Assembly: GCF_000423305.1 (NCBI RefSeq)
Contig: NZ_AUHS01000003.1
Location: 186,001 to 250,000, forward strand
From: Legionella moravica DSM 19234
GTDB lineage: Bacteria; Pseudomonadota; Gammaproteobacteria; Legionellales; Legionellaceae
DNA length: 64,000 nucleotides
Reading direction: 5' to 3'
A program made the position numbers and the translations under genes. The notes beneath the pieces were generated by a model. It worked only from the letters and a program-made list of their open reading frames with translations, did not search any database and was not told the origin of the DNA. Positions 29,572 to 39,483 of the stretch are shown here, piece by piece (position 1 is the first letter of the stretch; each line of letters opens with the position of its first letter).

Positions 29572-31202
29572 CCGCCATACCTTAGTTTAATTTGCCAATA
29601 GTCCAGCGTGGTTCCTAAAGTCCTTTGCAGGGCTGATAACTGATTAAGATACGCAATCTTTGCACCGATTAAACCAGATTGCGCCTGTATTAACTGATTC
29701 TGTGTATTATTTACATCCAAGGCACTGGAAATGCCAGCCTGCTGCTTTTTCTTTTCCAATGCGTATGATTTTTCCGCCAGTTGTACCTGTTTTTTAGCTA
29801 ATTCATAGCGTTTTGCCAAGCTTTGTATGCTATTTATTGTGTTCGTTATATGGGTAACCAAAGCACGTTTTGCGGCAATCAAATTGATTCGATCTTTTTC
29901 CAATTTTAATTTCGCGCTGATTAATTGACTTCGACGCCCTATATCATTCAGTGGAACAGTAAGCGTTACTCGAGCTGATTCGGTAATATTATTCCCATTA
30001 TAAATACCACGTACCCCTGTGTTGGTACCAGTAACATCATTTACAGTGCCACTTTGTACATTAGCTGATAAATCCAATTGCCATAATTGTTGATTTTTTG
30101 CAACCTTATACGCTCGTTCATCGGCACGTAAAGCCATTTTGTGAGCCAGGTATTGAACATTATGATTCAGAGCAAGATCAATAGATTGTTGCAAATCAGG
30201 AACCACGAGTTCGTTCAACGTGACATCGCTAGGTACTGACAAATGCATTTCAGGATCAAGGCCTATGGTTTGCAATAAATCCTGGGCAGCTGTTTTAAAA
30301 TCATTTTCACCTTGTTCCACTAATAAACTCAACGATTCAATTTGATAGGATTGTTGAATATTTCCAGTAGGTTCCAACTGGCCGGCCTCTATTTTTTTTT
30401 CATTAATTTGATACGATTTTTTTGCTTCTTCTAATTGTAAACGCTGATTTTGCAAGTTATTACCACTTAAAATAAGCGCTCGATAGGCAATAATGACCTG
30501 AGTGATTTGATCCACCACTGATTGCTGTAAGCTGAGTTTATTAATCCACTCATTATCCATGGCATCCAAGAGTCCGGCTTCATTTACAGATGAGCCAAAA
30601 CCACGTAAAAGCGGCTGAGTTACTGAAAAATTTAACACCGGATTATAACTGTTGTTCACTCCGACATTGTTATCTATAGCTAAAGAGCCTTTGGTACCTA
30701 ACTTGGTTTTCAAGCCTAATTCAGGGCTTGCCAAAAAAGTATTGGTTGAGGAAGTGCCAACGCCATCAAAAGTACTTTTCTGGATCATTCCCTGAGCGCC
30801 AAGCGCATATTGCAACTCAAATTCATTATGTGCCAAACGTAATTGATAACGTTGAATAATGCGATCCAATTCAGCATTTTGGATATTGGGGTTGTATCGT
30901 AAAGCCAAAAGAATGGCCTCTCTGATACTCAAGCGCAGAATGGTTTTTTTACGTGCGGCAGGTGATGTAGGTAACTCAATCCAGTTTTTTAACATCAATT
31001 CAGGATTGTTGATCGCTTCTCGCAACCGAGCCCCCGCCTGCTCAACACGCTGTGCTTCTGCAGAGGGATCATCGACCCATTTATATAAAGATTGCGATGA
31101 CTTCGAGGCGCTTGCAGAGTATGTCACTGAACCTAACAGGAAAAACAACAGGAATATCTGTAATAACCCTATTTTTTTTATTAAAAAGTTCACCAATCTC
31201 AT
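29568..31202 (-). CDS. TolC-family outer-membrane channel protein
   Basis: The 544-residue protein has an N-terminal signal sequence and two long repeated helical regions typical of OEP/TolC channels, with segments such as SIREAILLALRYNPNIQ and LRADERAYKVAKNQ. It is the first gene of the four-gene exporter operon (TolC-like, adaptor, ATPase, permease), and all four overlap by four to eight bases. The apaH gene lies 19 bases upstream on the same strand, so transcription may continue from the ksgA-apaH cluster. Confidence 0.9.
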   Translation of the reverse strand: MRLVNFLIKKIGLLQIFLLFFLLGSVTYSASASKSSQSLYKWVDDPSAEAQRVEQAGARLREAINNPELMLKNWIELPTSPAARKKTILRLSIREAILLALRYNPNIQNAELDRIIQRYQLRLAHNEFELQYALGAQGMIQKSTFDGVGTSSTNTFLASPELGLKTKLGTKGSLAIDNNVGVNNSYNPVLNFSVTQPLLRGFGSSVNEAGLLDAMDNEWINKLSLQQSVVDQITQVIIAYRALILSGNNLQNQRLQLEEAKKSYQINEKKIEAGQLEPTGNIQQSYQIESLSLLVEQGENDFKTAAQDLLQTIGLDPEMHLSVPSDVTLNELVVPDLQQSIDLALNHNVQYLAHKMALRADERAYKVAKNQQLWQLDLSANVQSGTVNDVTGTNTGVRGIYNGNNITESARVTLTVPLNDIGRRSQLISAKLKLEKDRINLIAAKRALVTHITNTINSIQSLAKRYELAKKQVQLAEKSYALEKKKQQAGISSALDVNNTQNQLIQAQSGLIGAKIAYLNQLSALQRTLGTTLDYWQIKLRYGG

Positions 31203-31221
31203 CGCCCGTTGTTTTTAAAAT

Positions 31222-32031
31222 TTAACCTGAAACAGAAAATCTTTGTTTATCCTGCAGTCTTAATGCGGTTAATTCACCGCCCCAAAGGCATCCGGTATCT
31301 ATCGCATGGATTCTGGGATTGGGACATAAGCCCATTAGAGCAGCCCAGTGACCAAACACGATGTCTGCCTCAATTTCTTTACGTCCAGGAACTTCATACC
31401 AGGGATGCACATGAGCTGGCGCTTTGGAAATTGCGCCCTTATAGTTCAGCTCCAAACGCCCCAGGTCATCACAAAATCTCATCCGGGTAAAATAATTGGT
31501 AATGACTCGTAGTCTGTCCATCCCCGTTAAATCATCTGACCATATATTGGGTTTATTACCGTACATCTGTGCCAAAAACTCTCTATAAAGAGCACCAGAA
31601 AGCACTGCTTCCAATTCTTTTGCCAAAGACATAGCCTTAGGTAAATCCCATAATGGGGAAATTCCAGCATGGCACATAACGACATTGAGTTCCGGTGAAT
31701 AACACAGCATCGACTGCTTTCTCAGCCAATGTCCCAACTCTTCACCATCTGGAGCATTGACAACTTCCTGAATCGTATCATCATGCCCTTTCCAGGGTCG
31801 TCCTCCAAATAAGGAGCCTAATAAATGCAAATCATGATTTCCCAAGGTAATCATCGGGGTAATTGGCAACCTGCTGATAAACCGCAATACCGCTAAAGAG
31901 GCCGGGCCACGATTAACCAGATCACCGACAAACCATAAGCGGTCGACTCGCTCATTAAATTGAATCAATTCAAGCAATCGCTGCAATGGTTCATAGCATC
32001 CTTGCACATCTCCAATGGCATAATCAGACAC
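31222..32031 (-). CDS. apaH: Diadenosine tetraphosphatase ApaH
   Basis: This symmetrical Ap4A hydrolase splits Ap4A into two ADP. The 269-residue metallophosphatase has the motifs [15 protein letters not shown] and GNHD with metal-ligand residues, and the later HAGI. It starts at GTG and overlaps the preceding TraI_2-like gene by eight bases. The ksgA-apaH association is classical, but apaG is absent here and replaced by the 449-codon frame. Confidence 0.95.
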   Translation of the reverse strand: MSDYAIGDVQGCYEPLQRLLELIQFNERVDRLWFVGDLVNRGPASLAVLRFISRLPITPMITLGNHDLHLLGSLFGGRPWKGHDDTIQEVVNAPDGEELGHWLRKQSMLCYSPELNVVMCHAGISPLWDLPKAMSLAKELEAVLSGALYREFLAQMYGNKPNIWSDDLTGMDRLRVITNYFTRMRFCDDLGRLELNYKGAISKAPAHVHPWYEVPGRKEIEADIVFGHWAALMGLCPNPRIHAIDTGCLWGGELTALRLQDKQRFSVSG

Positions 32032-33361
32032 CGCGCTTAGCTCCCGGTATTAAAGTAGACACGTCATTCTCAATGTTCTGCCATTGCCCTGATGCAGGTA
32101 ATTTTTGCAAGGGGCTAACTACTATAGCATTCTGTTGCTGGGTAAACTGACTGGTAAATTGCGCTTTGTGAATTAATTCCGTTGCAGACATGGACTCGAT
32201 CTTGCCAGTGTTCAAGTGATGAACTTCTACGTTTGATGGCAGGGCTACCGCAAACTCAGTAAAAACCACCCCTGTTTGCATATGTTGAGTATGAGCCTGT
32301 TCAAATCGGCCAATAACATTTCCTGCAATTCCACGACCGTGTAAACCTAAAGATAAAAATCCATTTTGAACGGCTTGCCAATTTTTATACTCAGGATGTT
32401 CTCTCACAAATAATTGAAACATTTCCTGCGACATTAACATTCCACCGGGCACCATAAATAAAGGTGCCTTATTAATCAAAATTTTGCCCTCAGCCAATGC
32501 ATTGGTAAGCCATTGAATAAATTCGACACCTATTGCCTGTTCTTTTTCTGCAACAGACGCAGGAACTCCCCCTGCAAATGTTCCCGCTCGTCCATAACGT
32601 CCAACGCGGCCAACCCCAGCCTTCACCATAAATTCACTAATGTATCGCTGAATGGCTATAGCATCTGCACGTATTAAAATAGCTCCCAAGGTACCTGCAG
32701 AACGCATGTCCTCATTCAGCAAAGCTAACCATACCGCCAGAACCTGGGGATTTGAGGCAATCCAGGTAAATCCACTCACCGGCATTAAAGCTCTTGCCAG
32801 CAGCAAATTCAATCGACGACGAAAATCCTGATCCGATTCTTTCTGGAATTCATAATCATAGTAAGTTCCCGTATTGACCAAACTCTCAAGCAAGGGATTC
32901 CATTGTTTTAATAATTGGCCGTTTGCATCGAATAAATTAATGCTGTAATCAACAAAGAGTTTACCTATCCCTTGCAAAACAGCCGCAGAATATAAGGCAT
33001 ACTGCCAAAGTACCTGTTCTTCAGATAAAATCCCGGTCTTGTCAAGGACCATAAAGTCCTTAAATAAACTCAATGCTGCTTCTGTGCGATTCAGCGCGTA
33101 ATCGACCAAGCCGCCAGGTTGAGAGTAATAGCTGTTTGTCGTTTCAGGAAGAAATTGGCAATAGTTGACCAGATTCTCAATAAGAACCTCGCATAAACTC
33201 GCATATCGAGATTCTTCCAGACCACTCAACTCCCTCATTTTTTGTAATAATACCTGACGCTTATTATCGAGCAGAAATTGAGTAGCGGATACATTGCGCG
33301 TCAAATCCTTAATTGATTTGGATTGCGCAGACAAAGGGCTTTTTCGTTGACGATGAAACAA
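32024..33361 (-). CDS. TraI_2-like protein (relaxase-associated helicase/HD-type fold) lacking its histidines
   Basis: The protein of about 445 residues has the overall pattern of the TraI_2/DUF1528 domain of MobH-type relaxases, including the cysteine-rich N-terminal helix region and an [18 protein letters not shown] segment where true members have paired His residues before Gly-Gly-Leu and a His after it. Those histidines are missing, so metal-dependent nuclease activity is doubtful. There are no mobility genes nearby; the gene is embedded in ksgA-apaH. Start: TTG 33361 lies five bases after GGAGG. Assignment to TraI_2 is by pattern recognition only. Confidence 0.65.
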   Translation of the reverse strand: MFHRQRKSPLSAQSKSIKDLTRNVSATQFLLDNKRQVLLQKMRELSGLEESRYASLCEVLIENLVNYCQFLPETTNSYYSQPGGLVDYALNRTEAALSLFKDFMVLDKTGILSEEQVLWQYALYSAAVLQGIGKLFVDYSINLFDANGQLLKQWNPLLESLVNTGTYYDYEFQKESDQDFRRRLNLLLARALMPVSGFTWIASNPQVLAVWLALLNEDMRSAGTLGAILIRADAIAIQRYISEFMVKAGVGRVGRYGRAGTFAGGVPASVAEKEQAIGVEFIQWLTNALAEGKILINKAPLFMVPGGMLMSQEMFQLFVREHPEYKNWQAVQNGFLSLGLHGRGIAGNVIGRFEQAHTQHMQTGVVFTEFAVALPSNVEVHHLNTGKIESMSATELIHKAQFTSQFTQQQNAIVVSPLQKLPASGQWQNIENDVSTLIPGAKRGV

Positions 33362-33396
33362 AACAACCTCCAATATGCTATATTATTTATTTTACA

Positions 33397-34167
33397 CTAT
33401 TTGGAAATAAATTTCGCTAGTTGAACATATTCAGCAACAGAAATTTGTTCCGGTCTTCTACTACCATCAATACCTAAAGCACTTAATTCATCTACAGAAA
33501 TGATTCCCTTCAAATTATTAGTGAGTGTTTTGCGACGCATGGCAAAGGAACTGGCAACAATTTGCTCTAATTGTTCTACATCAACAGGCTCAAAAGGAGA
33601 GTCGCGATAGGGTGTAAGCCTCACTACAGCAGAATCCACTTTAGGCTGTGGGTCAAACGCTTCTGGGGGTACATCAAATAAATGCTCGACCTCGCAGTGA
33701 TACTGTAACATGACGCTCAGGCGGCCATAAGCTTTAGTTCCGGGACCTGCGGCCATTCGATCGACAACTTCTTTTTGTAACATAAAATGCATATCCTCTA
33801 TATAAGAGGCATAACCTAACAAATGAATCAATAAGGGCGTGGAAATATTATAAGGCAAATTTCCTACCACTCTTAAATGTGAACCGAACAGACTGTAATC
33901 AACCGTTAACGCATCAGCAGAAATCACATTTAATTTGCCCTGAGCTATGGGAAGATTGACCAGAAAGTGGTGTAAATCCGTATCAATTTCTACTGCAGTC
34001 AGTTGCTTCAAGTGGCGCAACAAAGGCTGAGTTAATGCCCCAAGACCCGGTCCAATTTCTAACACATTGTCATCAGCTTGAGGATTAATAGCGCGCAATA
34101 ATTCATCAATAATATGCTTGTTTTGCAGAAAATTCTGACCAAAACGCTTACGTGGGCTATGCCTCAC
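33397..34167 (-). CDS. rsmA: 16S rRNA dimethyladenosine transferase
   Basis: Also known as KsgA, this enzyme dimethylates A1518 and A1519 of 16S rRNA. It contains [13 protein letters not shown], the SAM loop [11 protein letters not shown] and the target-base motif NLPYNIST, with the usual C-terminal helical domain. I prefer GTG 34167 because GAGG lies eight bases upstream; GTG 34176 would add three residues. It is the first gene of a minus-strand run ksgA, TraI_2-like, apaH. Confidence 0.95.
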   Translation of the reverse strand: MRHSPRKRFGQNFLQNKHIIDELLRAINPQADDNVLEIGPGLGALTQPLLRHLKQLTAVEIDTDLHHFLVNLPIAQGKLNVISADALTVDYSLFGSHLRVVGNLPYNISTPLLIHLLGYASYIEDMHFMLQKEVVDRMAAGPGTKAYGRLSVMLQYHCEVEHLFDVPPEAFDPQPKVDSAVVRLTPYRDSPFEPVDVEQLEQIVASSFAMRRKTLTNNLKGIISVDELSALGIDGSRRPEQISVAEYVQLAKFISK

Positions 34168-34378
34168 TTTTATCACCTCAAAAGTTAAAAAGAAATTATA
34201 ACGCGCTTAAGGAATGATTACTAATGCCAGACGGGCTATGAATACTATTATGCATGTTGAAAAGCCTTAAACCGGCAAAAAATGCCTCTTAATATTCTTT
34301 TGCATGCCAATTTTTTGATCACCTGTTTTAGCATGGAGTTATACGGATCAATAAATTTGTAAAGCAATAAAATATATC

Positions 34379-34431
34379 TGGCCTAGGCCACACACAATGA
34401 TGTAAAATCGGCCAAACTGAGCAAGGCTGAT
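34379..34431 (+). promoter_or_regulatory. Palindrome and hairpin upstream of panD
   Basis: A perfect 12-base palindrome TGGCCTAGGCCA (34379-34390) is followed by a hairpin of ATCGGCC (34407-34413) with GGCTGAT (34425-34431, one G-U pair). Both lie within 100 bases of the panD start. They may be an operator and a leader structure; no regulator is known to me for this gene. Confidence 0.3.
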
Positions 34432-34474
34432 GTGCTCATCCTTTTATTTCCACTTATTTTTAGGCAATTGCTAT

Positions 34475-34879
34475 ATGACATACAGAAAAATGCTGAAATC
34501 TAAAATTCACCGCGCTTATGTGACCCAGGCCGATTTGGATTACGAAGGCAGTATCACCATTTCTCCGGAATTACTCAAAGCGGCGAACATTCTTCCTTAC
34601 GAGGCAGTCAATGTCTGGAATATCACTGCTGGAACCCGATTTGAAACCTATGCCATTACCGGGGAAAAAGGGTCTACCGATATTTGTGTTAATGGTGCCG
34701 CAGCTCACTTGGTTACCCCTGGAGATTTGATCATTATTGCCTCATTCACACAAGTGCTGGAAGAGGATTGCGCCTCCATGGTACCGACCGTAGTTTTTGT
34801 CGATCAGTTTAATCGTTTAAAAGAAATAAGACCTGAAATCGTAGGAGTTAAAAATAGAGACTCTTGCGCTATCGTATAA
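34475..34879 (+). CDS. panD: Aspartate 1-decarboxylase precursor
   Basis: This pyruvoyl enzyme converts aspartate to beta-alanine for pantothenate and CoA synthesis. The proenzyme self-cleaves between Gly25 and Ser26 in YEGSITI to form the pyruvoyl group. MLKSKIHRAYVTQADLDYEG and the NGAAAHL segment are diagnostic. ATG 34475 gives a family-length protein of 134 residues; ATG 34490 is a close alternative. No panB or panC is adjacent. Confidence 0.95.
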   Translation: MTYRKMLKSKIHRAYVTQADLDYEGSITISPELLKAANILPYEAVNVWNITAGTRFETYAITGEKGSTDICVNGAAAHLVTPGDLIIIASFTQVLEEDCASMVPTVVFVDQFNRLKEIRPEIVGVKNRDSCAIV

Positions 34880-34975
34880 CAGGCTTTTTATTCTGTTGCC
34901 CGTTTAATTCGCGCAATAGGAAGATAAAGATTTATAGTTTATTCTATTACCTATTTATCCAGGTCAACAGAATCT

Positions 34976-35665
34976 ATGCTAATTCATTTGATGGAATTAA
35001 GACGCAGGGCACTTAATACCTTAATCTGGTTTAGCGCTCTATTTTTTATCTGTTTTTTCATGGCAGCGGATCTGTTTCACTTGTTAGTGACCCCGTTGCT
35101 CAAATCCCTGCCTAACCAGGAAGGGTTAATCGCAACTCAAATTACCTCTTCTGTTTTTACCCCACTTAAGCTTGCTGCTGATACCGCAATGCTGCTCAGT
35201 GCTCCGTTTGCTTTATACCATATTTGGCGCTTTATCAGTCCAGGCCTGTACAAAAATGAAAAAGATCAATTACGTGGAGCGATCCTTATCAGTTTGGTGC
35301 TTTTTGCAATCGGCGTGGTATTTTGCTTTTTTCTGATTCTCCCCTTCATGTTTCAATTTTTTGCCCATGCCCTTCCCAAAGGGGTGCGGTTGATGCCCGA
35401 TATGGCATATACCCTGGATTTTATTACCCGAATGCTGCTGTTATTCGGTTTTAGCTTTCAAGTACCGCTAATCTGCCTTGTTCTTGTCCGCTTGAACCTG
35501 ATTGACGTACTGACACTAAAAAAAATCAGGCCCTACATTATCGTAGGCGCCTTCACAGTAGGAATGCTGCTTACCCCTCCAGATGTATTATCTCAATTAA
35601 TGCTGGCCTTACCTTTATGTTTTCTGTATGAGCTGGGTATTATTCTGGCCATTGTATTCGCTTAA
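34976..35665 (+). CDS. tatC: Sec-independent translocase subunit TatC, encoded away from tatAB
   Basis: The 229-residue protein has six transmembrane segments and the conserved N-terminal HLMELRRR plus the periplasmic PFALYHIWRFISPGLYKNEK region with the signal-peptide-binding glutamate. It starts directly in the conserved region, as TatC proteins do. tatA and tatB are 12 kb away on the opposite strand, so the receptor subunits are not co-transcribed. panD lies 96 bases upstream on the same strand. Confidence 0.94.
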   Translation: MLIHLMELRRRALNTLIWFSALFFICFFMAADLFHLLVTPLLKSLPNQEGLIATQITSSVFTPLKLAADTAMLLSAPFALYHIWRFISPGLYKNEKDQLRGAILISLVLFAIGVVFCFFLILPFMFQFFAHALPKGVRLMPDMAYTLDFITRMLLLFGFSFQVPLICLVLVRLNLIDVLTLKKIRPYIIVGAFTVGMLLTPPDVLSQLMLALPLCFLYELGIILAIVFA

Positions 35666-35715
35666 TCTTATTTCGGACTTGATCAGCTTTAGCCGTTACT
35701 TCCGTAAATTTCGCC

Positions 35716-35733
35716 AGCCTCTGATCTGAGGCT
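35716..35733. terminator. Short hairpin between convergent tatC and the GNAT gene
   Basis: AGCCTC and GAGGCT form a perfect 6-bp stem with a 6-base loop. No U-tract follows on either strand, so termination is a weak inference from position. Confidence 0.3.
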
Positions 35734-35818
35734 AAACAATCTATGCAAGAATCCTCCCCAAGCCCAACAGAAAACTCTTTGTTTATCGAACTGGCTAAAC
35801 CACGCGCCATTTATCTAT

Positions 35819-36511
35819 TTATAATTTAGAAATTAACTCCATAGGCTTACTCTCCGAGACATCAATGACTTTCAGCGGCTTAAAAAATAATAGCCGTGGT
35901 TGACCACCAAATTTAATAAACTCCTGTGGTTCCTGATTTTTCAAAGTCTTCTGTAAAATTCTTTTTGAGCCTTCATTTGATGGATGTACTGTAGCAACAA
36001 TCTCTTTAATATTCCGCTCTAATGAATCAATCTTACTTTCAGCAATTATGTGTTTTATAAATTTTTTTCCCAAGATTGCGATTTCAGTTCCATAACCTTT
36101 TCCCCAAAAAGCTTGATCAATAATATAAATGATTTCACCGACATTTCGATGACCGCCCCCTACAGTGGAGAAATCATCCAGACAATGTTTCATATAAAGA
36201 TAACCAATAAATTCTTGGGTAGCTGAATGGTAAATTGAAAGCACAGAGAATTGAGTACCAGAATTCCAGCGTTTGGTTTCATCTTGAATGAATTCTCTTA
36301 TGGAAGCACTATCCCAAACCTTGCCCTCACCAAACATTTTTGTATTTTCGGGATTCTCTAAAAGAGATGTATATTTTTCAATTAAAAAAGATTCTTCATC
36401 TTGATTAAGGGATCTGCCCTCCACCCTTTTTGAACAAATTGTATACTGATTCAATTCACTTTTGATGAGTACATTACCCAATTTTTTTGATGTATAAGTT
36501 ACCTGTTTCAT
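35819..36511 (-). CDS. GNAT family N-acetyltransferase (RimJ-like)
   Basis: The 230-residue protein has an acetyl-CoA-binding loop GKGYGTEIA and, further on, the HPSNEGSKRIL segment typical of RimJ/RimL-type acetyltransferases. The substrate is not predictable. It follows the GCS2-type ligase gene by 49 bases on the same strand, so the two may act on related small molecules. There is no visible close relation to antibiotic-modifying GNATs. Confidence 0.83.
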   Translation of the reverse strand: MKQVTYTSKKLGNVLIKSELNQYTICSKRVEGRSLNQDEESFLIEKYTSLLENPENTKMFGEGKVWDSASIREFIQDETKRWNSGTQFSVLSIYHSATQEFIGYLYMKHCLDDFSTVGGGHRNVGEIIYIIDQAFWGKGYGTEIAILGKKFIKHIIAESKIDSLERNIKEIVATVHPSNEGSKRILQKTLKNQEPQEFIKFGGQPRLLFFKPLKVIDVSESKPMELISKL

Positions 36512-36560
36512 TGAAGTATTCCTCGAATTGTTTTTTTAATTAAATTGTGCCCCGTTTCAA

Positions 36561-37778
36561 CTAAGGGGATACACCAGATTCACGTCGGTATAGAGGAGTT
36601 TGAAGTAAGAATTCACTAACGTTGTGCTTCACAATATCATTAAGGCAATGATTATAAGCAAATACCTTACGTTGCCGTTCGGAACTGGTACCTGAATTCA
36701 TAATCATTTTTAGAGTAGAAAAATAAGTTTGATAGTGCAGTTTTTCAATATAGGGTTTTAATTTTTCAAACCATTCATCTATGTCTTCACGCATCAATTT
36801 GGTTTTACCTTCAGTATTCATTACTAACTCAGCATCCAAACCATAACGAATGGCTCTCCATTTATTTTCCCGTGAAAGCCAATAAGGAGGATAGGCAACT
36901 GATTCAAGCCAACTTCCATTATCAGCGAACCAATGAGCAAATGTATGAATCAGGGCAACTAAAGCTAGCGTTTCAGCTAAGGTGGCTGCTCCATCACAAA
37001 CCCGAATTTCTAATGTTCCAAAACCAGGACTTGGTCTTAAATCCCACCATAAATCTTTAAGTGATTTAACTGAACCGCATAATTTTAATGACTTATATAG
37101 ATGCTCAAAATCTTTCCATGTTCGGACATGATAGGGCTGTCCTGCAGTGGGTAGCGCTTCATAGGTGGTAGGTCTACAAGAAGCTAGACCTGTATCTATG
37201 CCTTGCCAAAATGGAGAGCTTGAAGAAAGAGCTAATAAATGAGGCAGAAAATACATAAAAAAATTGTTAAACCGAATGCAATCTTCCCCACTGGACATGC
37301 CTATATGAACATGCAACCCATAGACACTCATGCGTCGTGTAAGCCATTGATTGCGATCAATCAAGTCCTGATAACGCGTCGTAGGAGACACGACCCAATC
37401 AGAGTATTTAGAGAAAGGATGAGAACCAGTTGTAGAAAATAAAATCCCTAAATCTTTCGTTGCTAATTGTAATGACGCAAGTGTTGCATAAAGATCGTCC
37501 TCGACTTCCTGGGCAGTAAGGCATTTATCTGTATTCACTTCTATAGTACTTAAATAAAACTCTTGTTTGATTTTTTCAAGATGAGCTGTAGCGTTAAGAA
37601 CATCAGTGGCTCTGGAGCATAAGTTATAGCTTTTAGAATCAATGAGCTGAAGCTCAATTTCCACTCCTAATGTTAATACTCCATTACTATTAAAATATAC
37701 TTCTTCCTCCAGAGAATGGCTGTCTAATTGCAATGTATTCCTGTTTGGTTTCAAGAGGTTGCTTATTTGATTATCCAT
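36561..37778 (-). CDS. GCS2-family carboxylate-amine ligase (YbdK-like)
   Basis: The 405-residue protein belongs to the glutamate-cysteine ligase 2 family, shown by TLGVEIELQLID at the N-terminus, HVHIGMSSGED in the middle and TLEIRVCDGAAT later. YbdK proteins have weak glutamate-cysteine ligase activity in vitro and uncertain roles in cells. GGGAGG lies eight bases upstream of the ATG. It is divergent from the MarR gene across a 233-base region with inverted repeats. Confidence 0.87.
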   Translation of the reverse strand: MDNQISNLLKPNRNTLQLDSHSLEEEVYFNSNGVLTLGVEIELQLIDSKSYNLCSRATDVLNATAHLEKIKQEFYLSTIEVNTDKCLTAQEVEDDLYATLASLQLATKDLGILFSTTGSHPFSKYSDWVVSPTTRYQDLIDRNQWLTRRMSVYGLHVHIGMSSGEDCIRFNNFFMYFLPHLLALSSSSPFWQGIDTGLASCRPTTYEALPTAGQPYHVRTWKDFEHLYKSLKLCGSVKSLKDLWWDLRPSPGFGTLEIRVCDGAATLAETLALVALIHTFAHWFADNGSWLESVAYPPYWLSRENKWRAIRYGLDAELVMNTEGKTKLMREDIDEWFEKLKPYIEKLHYQTYFSTLKMIMNSGTSSERQRKVFAYNHCLNDIVKHNVSEFLLQTPLYRRESGVSP

Positions 37779-37830
37779 TCGATAATCCTCCCTTTATTGG
37801 TGATCTTTGAGAATTATTAATGAGACAGGC

Positions 37831-37901
37831 GTATTGAACATTATTTTCAACACTATTTTTGAGGATAGTTCTATAGTTATATTGAATACTTGGATACAAT
37901 A
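37831..37901. promoter_or_regulatory. Two inverted repeats in the YbdK-MarR divergent region
   Basis: GTxTTGAA-N7-TTCAAxAC (37831-37853) is a near-perfect inverted repeat. A second, less regular one, TATTG-N12-CAATA (37880-37901), shares the TTGAA core. MarR proteins usually bind palindromes of this size near their own promoter, so these are candidate operators. Confidence 0.35.
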
Positions 37902-38011
37902 GTCAAAGTCCTTAAATATCTATATCTGTTGATATGATTTGTACACAAAGCATTTGTCATATTAATGGGTAAATTTCTTCATTGCAACTGTTAATAGGTA
38001 AAGAATCATTC

Positions 38012-38494
38012 ATGAGTGATATCGAAAATCAATCGCCAGACAATAACATAAAGGCGGCTCAACAATCAGAGCAACGTTCCAAAAACATCATTCTTGCCTT
38101 GCGAAAAATTATGCAGCAGATGGATTATCATTCCAGAAGATTAAACAAATGCTATGGTTTAACTATCCCTCAAATAGTCTGTTTGTATGAAATTTATGAA
38201 AATGGACGAATGACTATATCTGCTCTTTCAAAAAAAATTTATTTATCAATGAGTACTATTGTAGGGGTAATTGACCGTCTGGAAGAAAAACAATTTGTCA
38301 ATCGAACTCGTGATATTGAAGACCGCCGTATTATTTATATTGATATTACAGAAAAGGGAAAAGAGTTTGTTGCTGCTGCTCCTTATCTTCTACACAATAG
38401 ATTGAACGATAATCTTCAGGTTTTAACTGAAGAAGAGCAAATAACGCTTGCTGATTCTATCGATTTATTAGTTAATCTCTTAAAAGACATATAA
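38012..38494 (+). CDS. MarR family transcriptional regulator
   Basis: The protein of about 160 residues has a winged-helix MarR domain: MTISALSKKIYLSMSTIVGVIDRLEEK as recognition region and the wing with DRRIIYIDIT. The family represses efflux, detoxification or catabolic genes and releases DNA on binding small molecules. It is divergent from the ligase/GNAT pair, which are its likely targets. I take ATG 38012 (MSDIENQSP), with AAAGA about seven bases upstream, over a TTG at 37982. Confidence 0.9.
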   Translation: MSDIENQSPDNNIKAAQQSEQRSKNIILALRKIMQQMDYHSRRLNKCYGLTIPQIVCLYEIYENGRMTISALSKKIYLSMSTIVGVIDRLEEKQFVNRTRDIEDRRIIYIDITEKGKEFVAAAPYLLHNRLNDNLQVLTEEEQITLADSIDLLVNLLKDI

Positions 38495-38728
38495 AAATGA
38501 CGTATTGAAGCACGTTTGTATTATGCATCAAAATCTAATTAGTTTTCTGTTAACGCATATGATGCAGATGCCAATTTACGATCAATAGCCAGGGGCTGTT
38601 GGCAACTCAGCTCCTAAATCAATTTGGTTTACTGAATTTTTAAATTTCTCTTAAATCCCATCATTTAATTCAAGCTATTGAACAATGTACCGATACATTC
38701 ATCACAAAGCTCACAAAAGGTGCTTAAA

Positions 38729-39040
38729 ATGGATAAAGTTGCTAAATTTAACATTGGGGATGTGGTGATTCATACACGTATACGTTACAGAGCAATTGTG
38801 GTGGATGTGGATCCCATATTCCAGGCTTCAGGAACATATAATCCACAGGCAAGCCAACGCCAATTTGCCACACGTAACCCATGGTATCGATTATTAGTAG
38901 ATGACAGCAGCCAGGTAACCTATGTTGAGGAATGCATGTTAATTGCAGATCCCAGCCAGCTGCCCATCAATAATCCCAATATTCATCATTATTTAAGAGA
39001 ACAGGAAGGGAGTTATCGGATTACTAATGCTAAACATTAA
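38729..39040 (+). CDS. hspQ: Heat shock protein HspQ
   Basis: The protein of about 103 residues matches the YccV/HspQ family (hemimethylated-DNA-binding-like fold): KFNIGDVVIHTRIRYRAIVVDVDP and the NPWYRLLVD segment are diagnostic. In enterobacteria HspQ enhances Lon specificity. ATG 38729 has AAGG eight bases upstream; a longer frame from 38678 lacks an SD sequence. The C-terminal part after about residue 90 is less conserved. Confidence 0.9.
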   Translation: MDKVAKFNIGDVVIHTRIRYRAIVVDVDPIFQASGTYNPQASQRQFATRNPWYRLLVDDSSQVTYVEECMLIADPSQLPINNPNIHHYLREQEGSYRITNAKH

Positions 39041-39138
39041 ATACTTGAGATGTATAGCGAATAAGTTCCCAATGGGGAGAATGTGTCAATCAGAGAAGAG
39101 CTATCACTTTGCTCCAGATGACCTCTTTTCTTGCTTTG

Positions 39139-39164
39139 TCATCCAGAACGCAGTGAAGGATTTT
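39139..39164 (+). repeat. Degenerate dispersed-repeat copy
   Basis: TCATCCAGAACGCAGTGAAG resembles the sequences at 60662-60681 and 19078-19097 over about 20 bases. It lies between hspQ and the small membrane protein gene. Confidence 0.35.
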
Positions 39165-39245
39165 CAAATGCGGATAGGATACCAATTGCAGAAAGCTCTC
39201 TCTCTTCATTAGTAATGACGTCGCCCGGAAGTACTCAAAAGCGAC

Positions 39246-39440
39246 TTAGGTACTCCTTAACATCAAAACCAGCAACGCAATAAAACCAATTAAAACCAGA
39301 GCTAAAACACCCATAGTGAGCGAGCTTTTACTTAAATTTTCTTTACTGAATTGCTCAGGACTTCCCTTAATGACACGATACAAAACAAATACAATCAATA
39401 CGGCACCAATAACCCCTAAAATTTGATATAAGGTCTCCAT
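39246..39440 (-). CDS. Small two-helix membrane protein of unknown function
   Basis: The 64-residue product has two transmembrane helices (about 7-24 and 44-62) joined by a polar loop (GSPEQFSKENLSKSS). AGGAG is seven bases upstream of ATG 39440, so it is well supported as a gene. I do not recognise a family. It is upstream of fre-ubiD in orientation terms only in that it reads away from them on the same strand, 41 bases after fre. Confidence 0.6.
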   Translation of the reverse strand: METLYQILGVIGAVLIVFVLYRVIKGSPEQFSKENLSKSSLTMGVLALVLIGFIALLVLMLRST

Positions 39441-39483
39441 CAATCATCTCCTGTAAGTTAATCCTGATTATTTTTAAACCGCT

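Noticed and set aside
39027-39212. 61-codon frame after hspQ
   Set aside because: It overlaps the hspQ end, lacks an SD sequence and runs through the dispersed-repeat copy.
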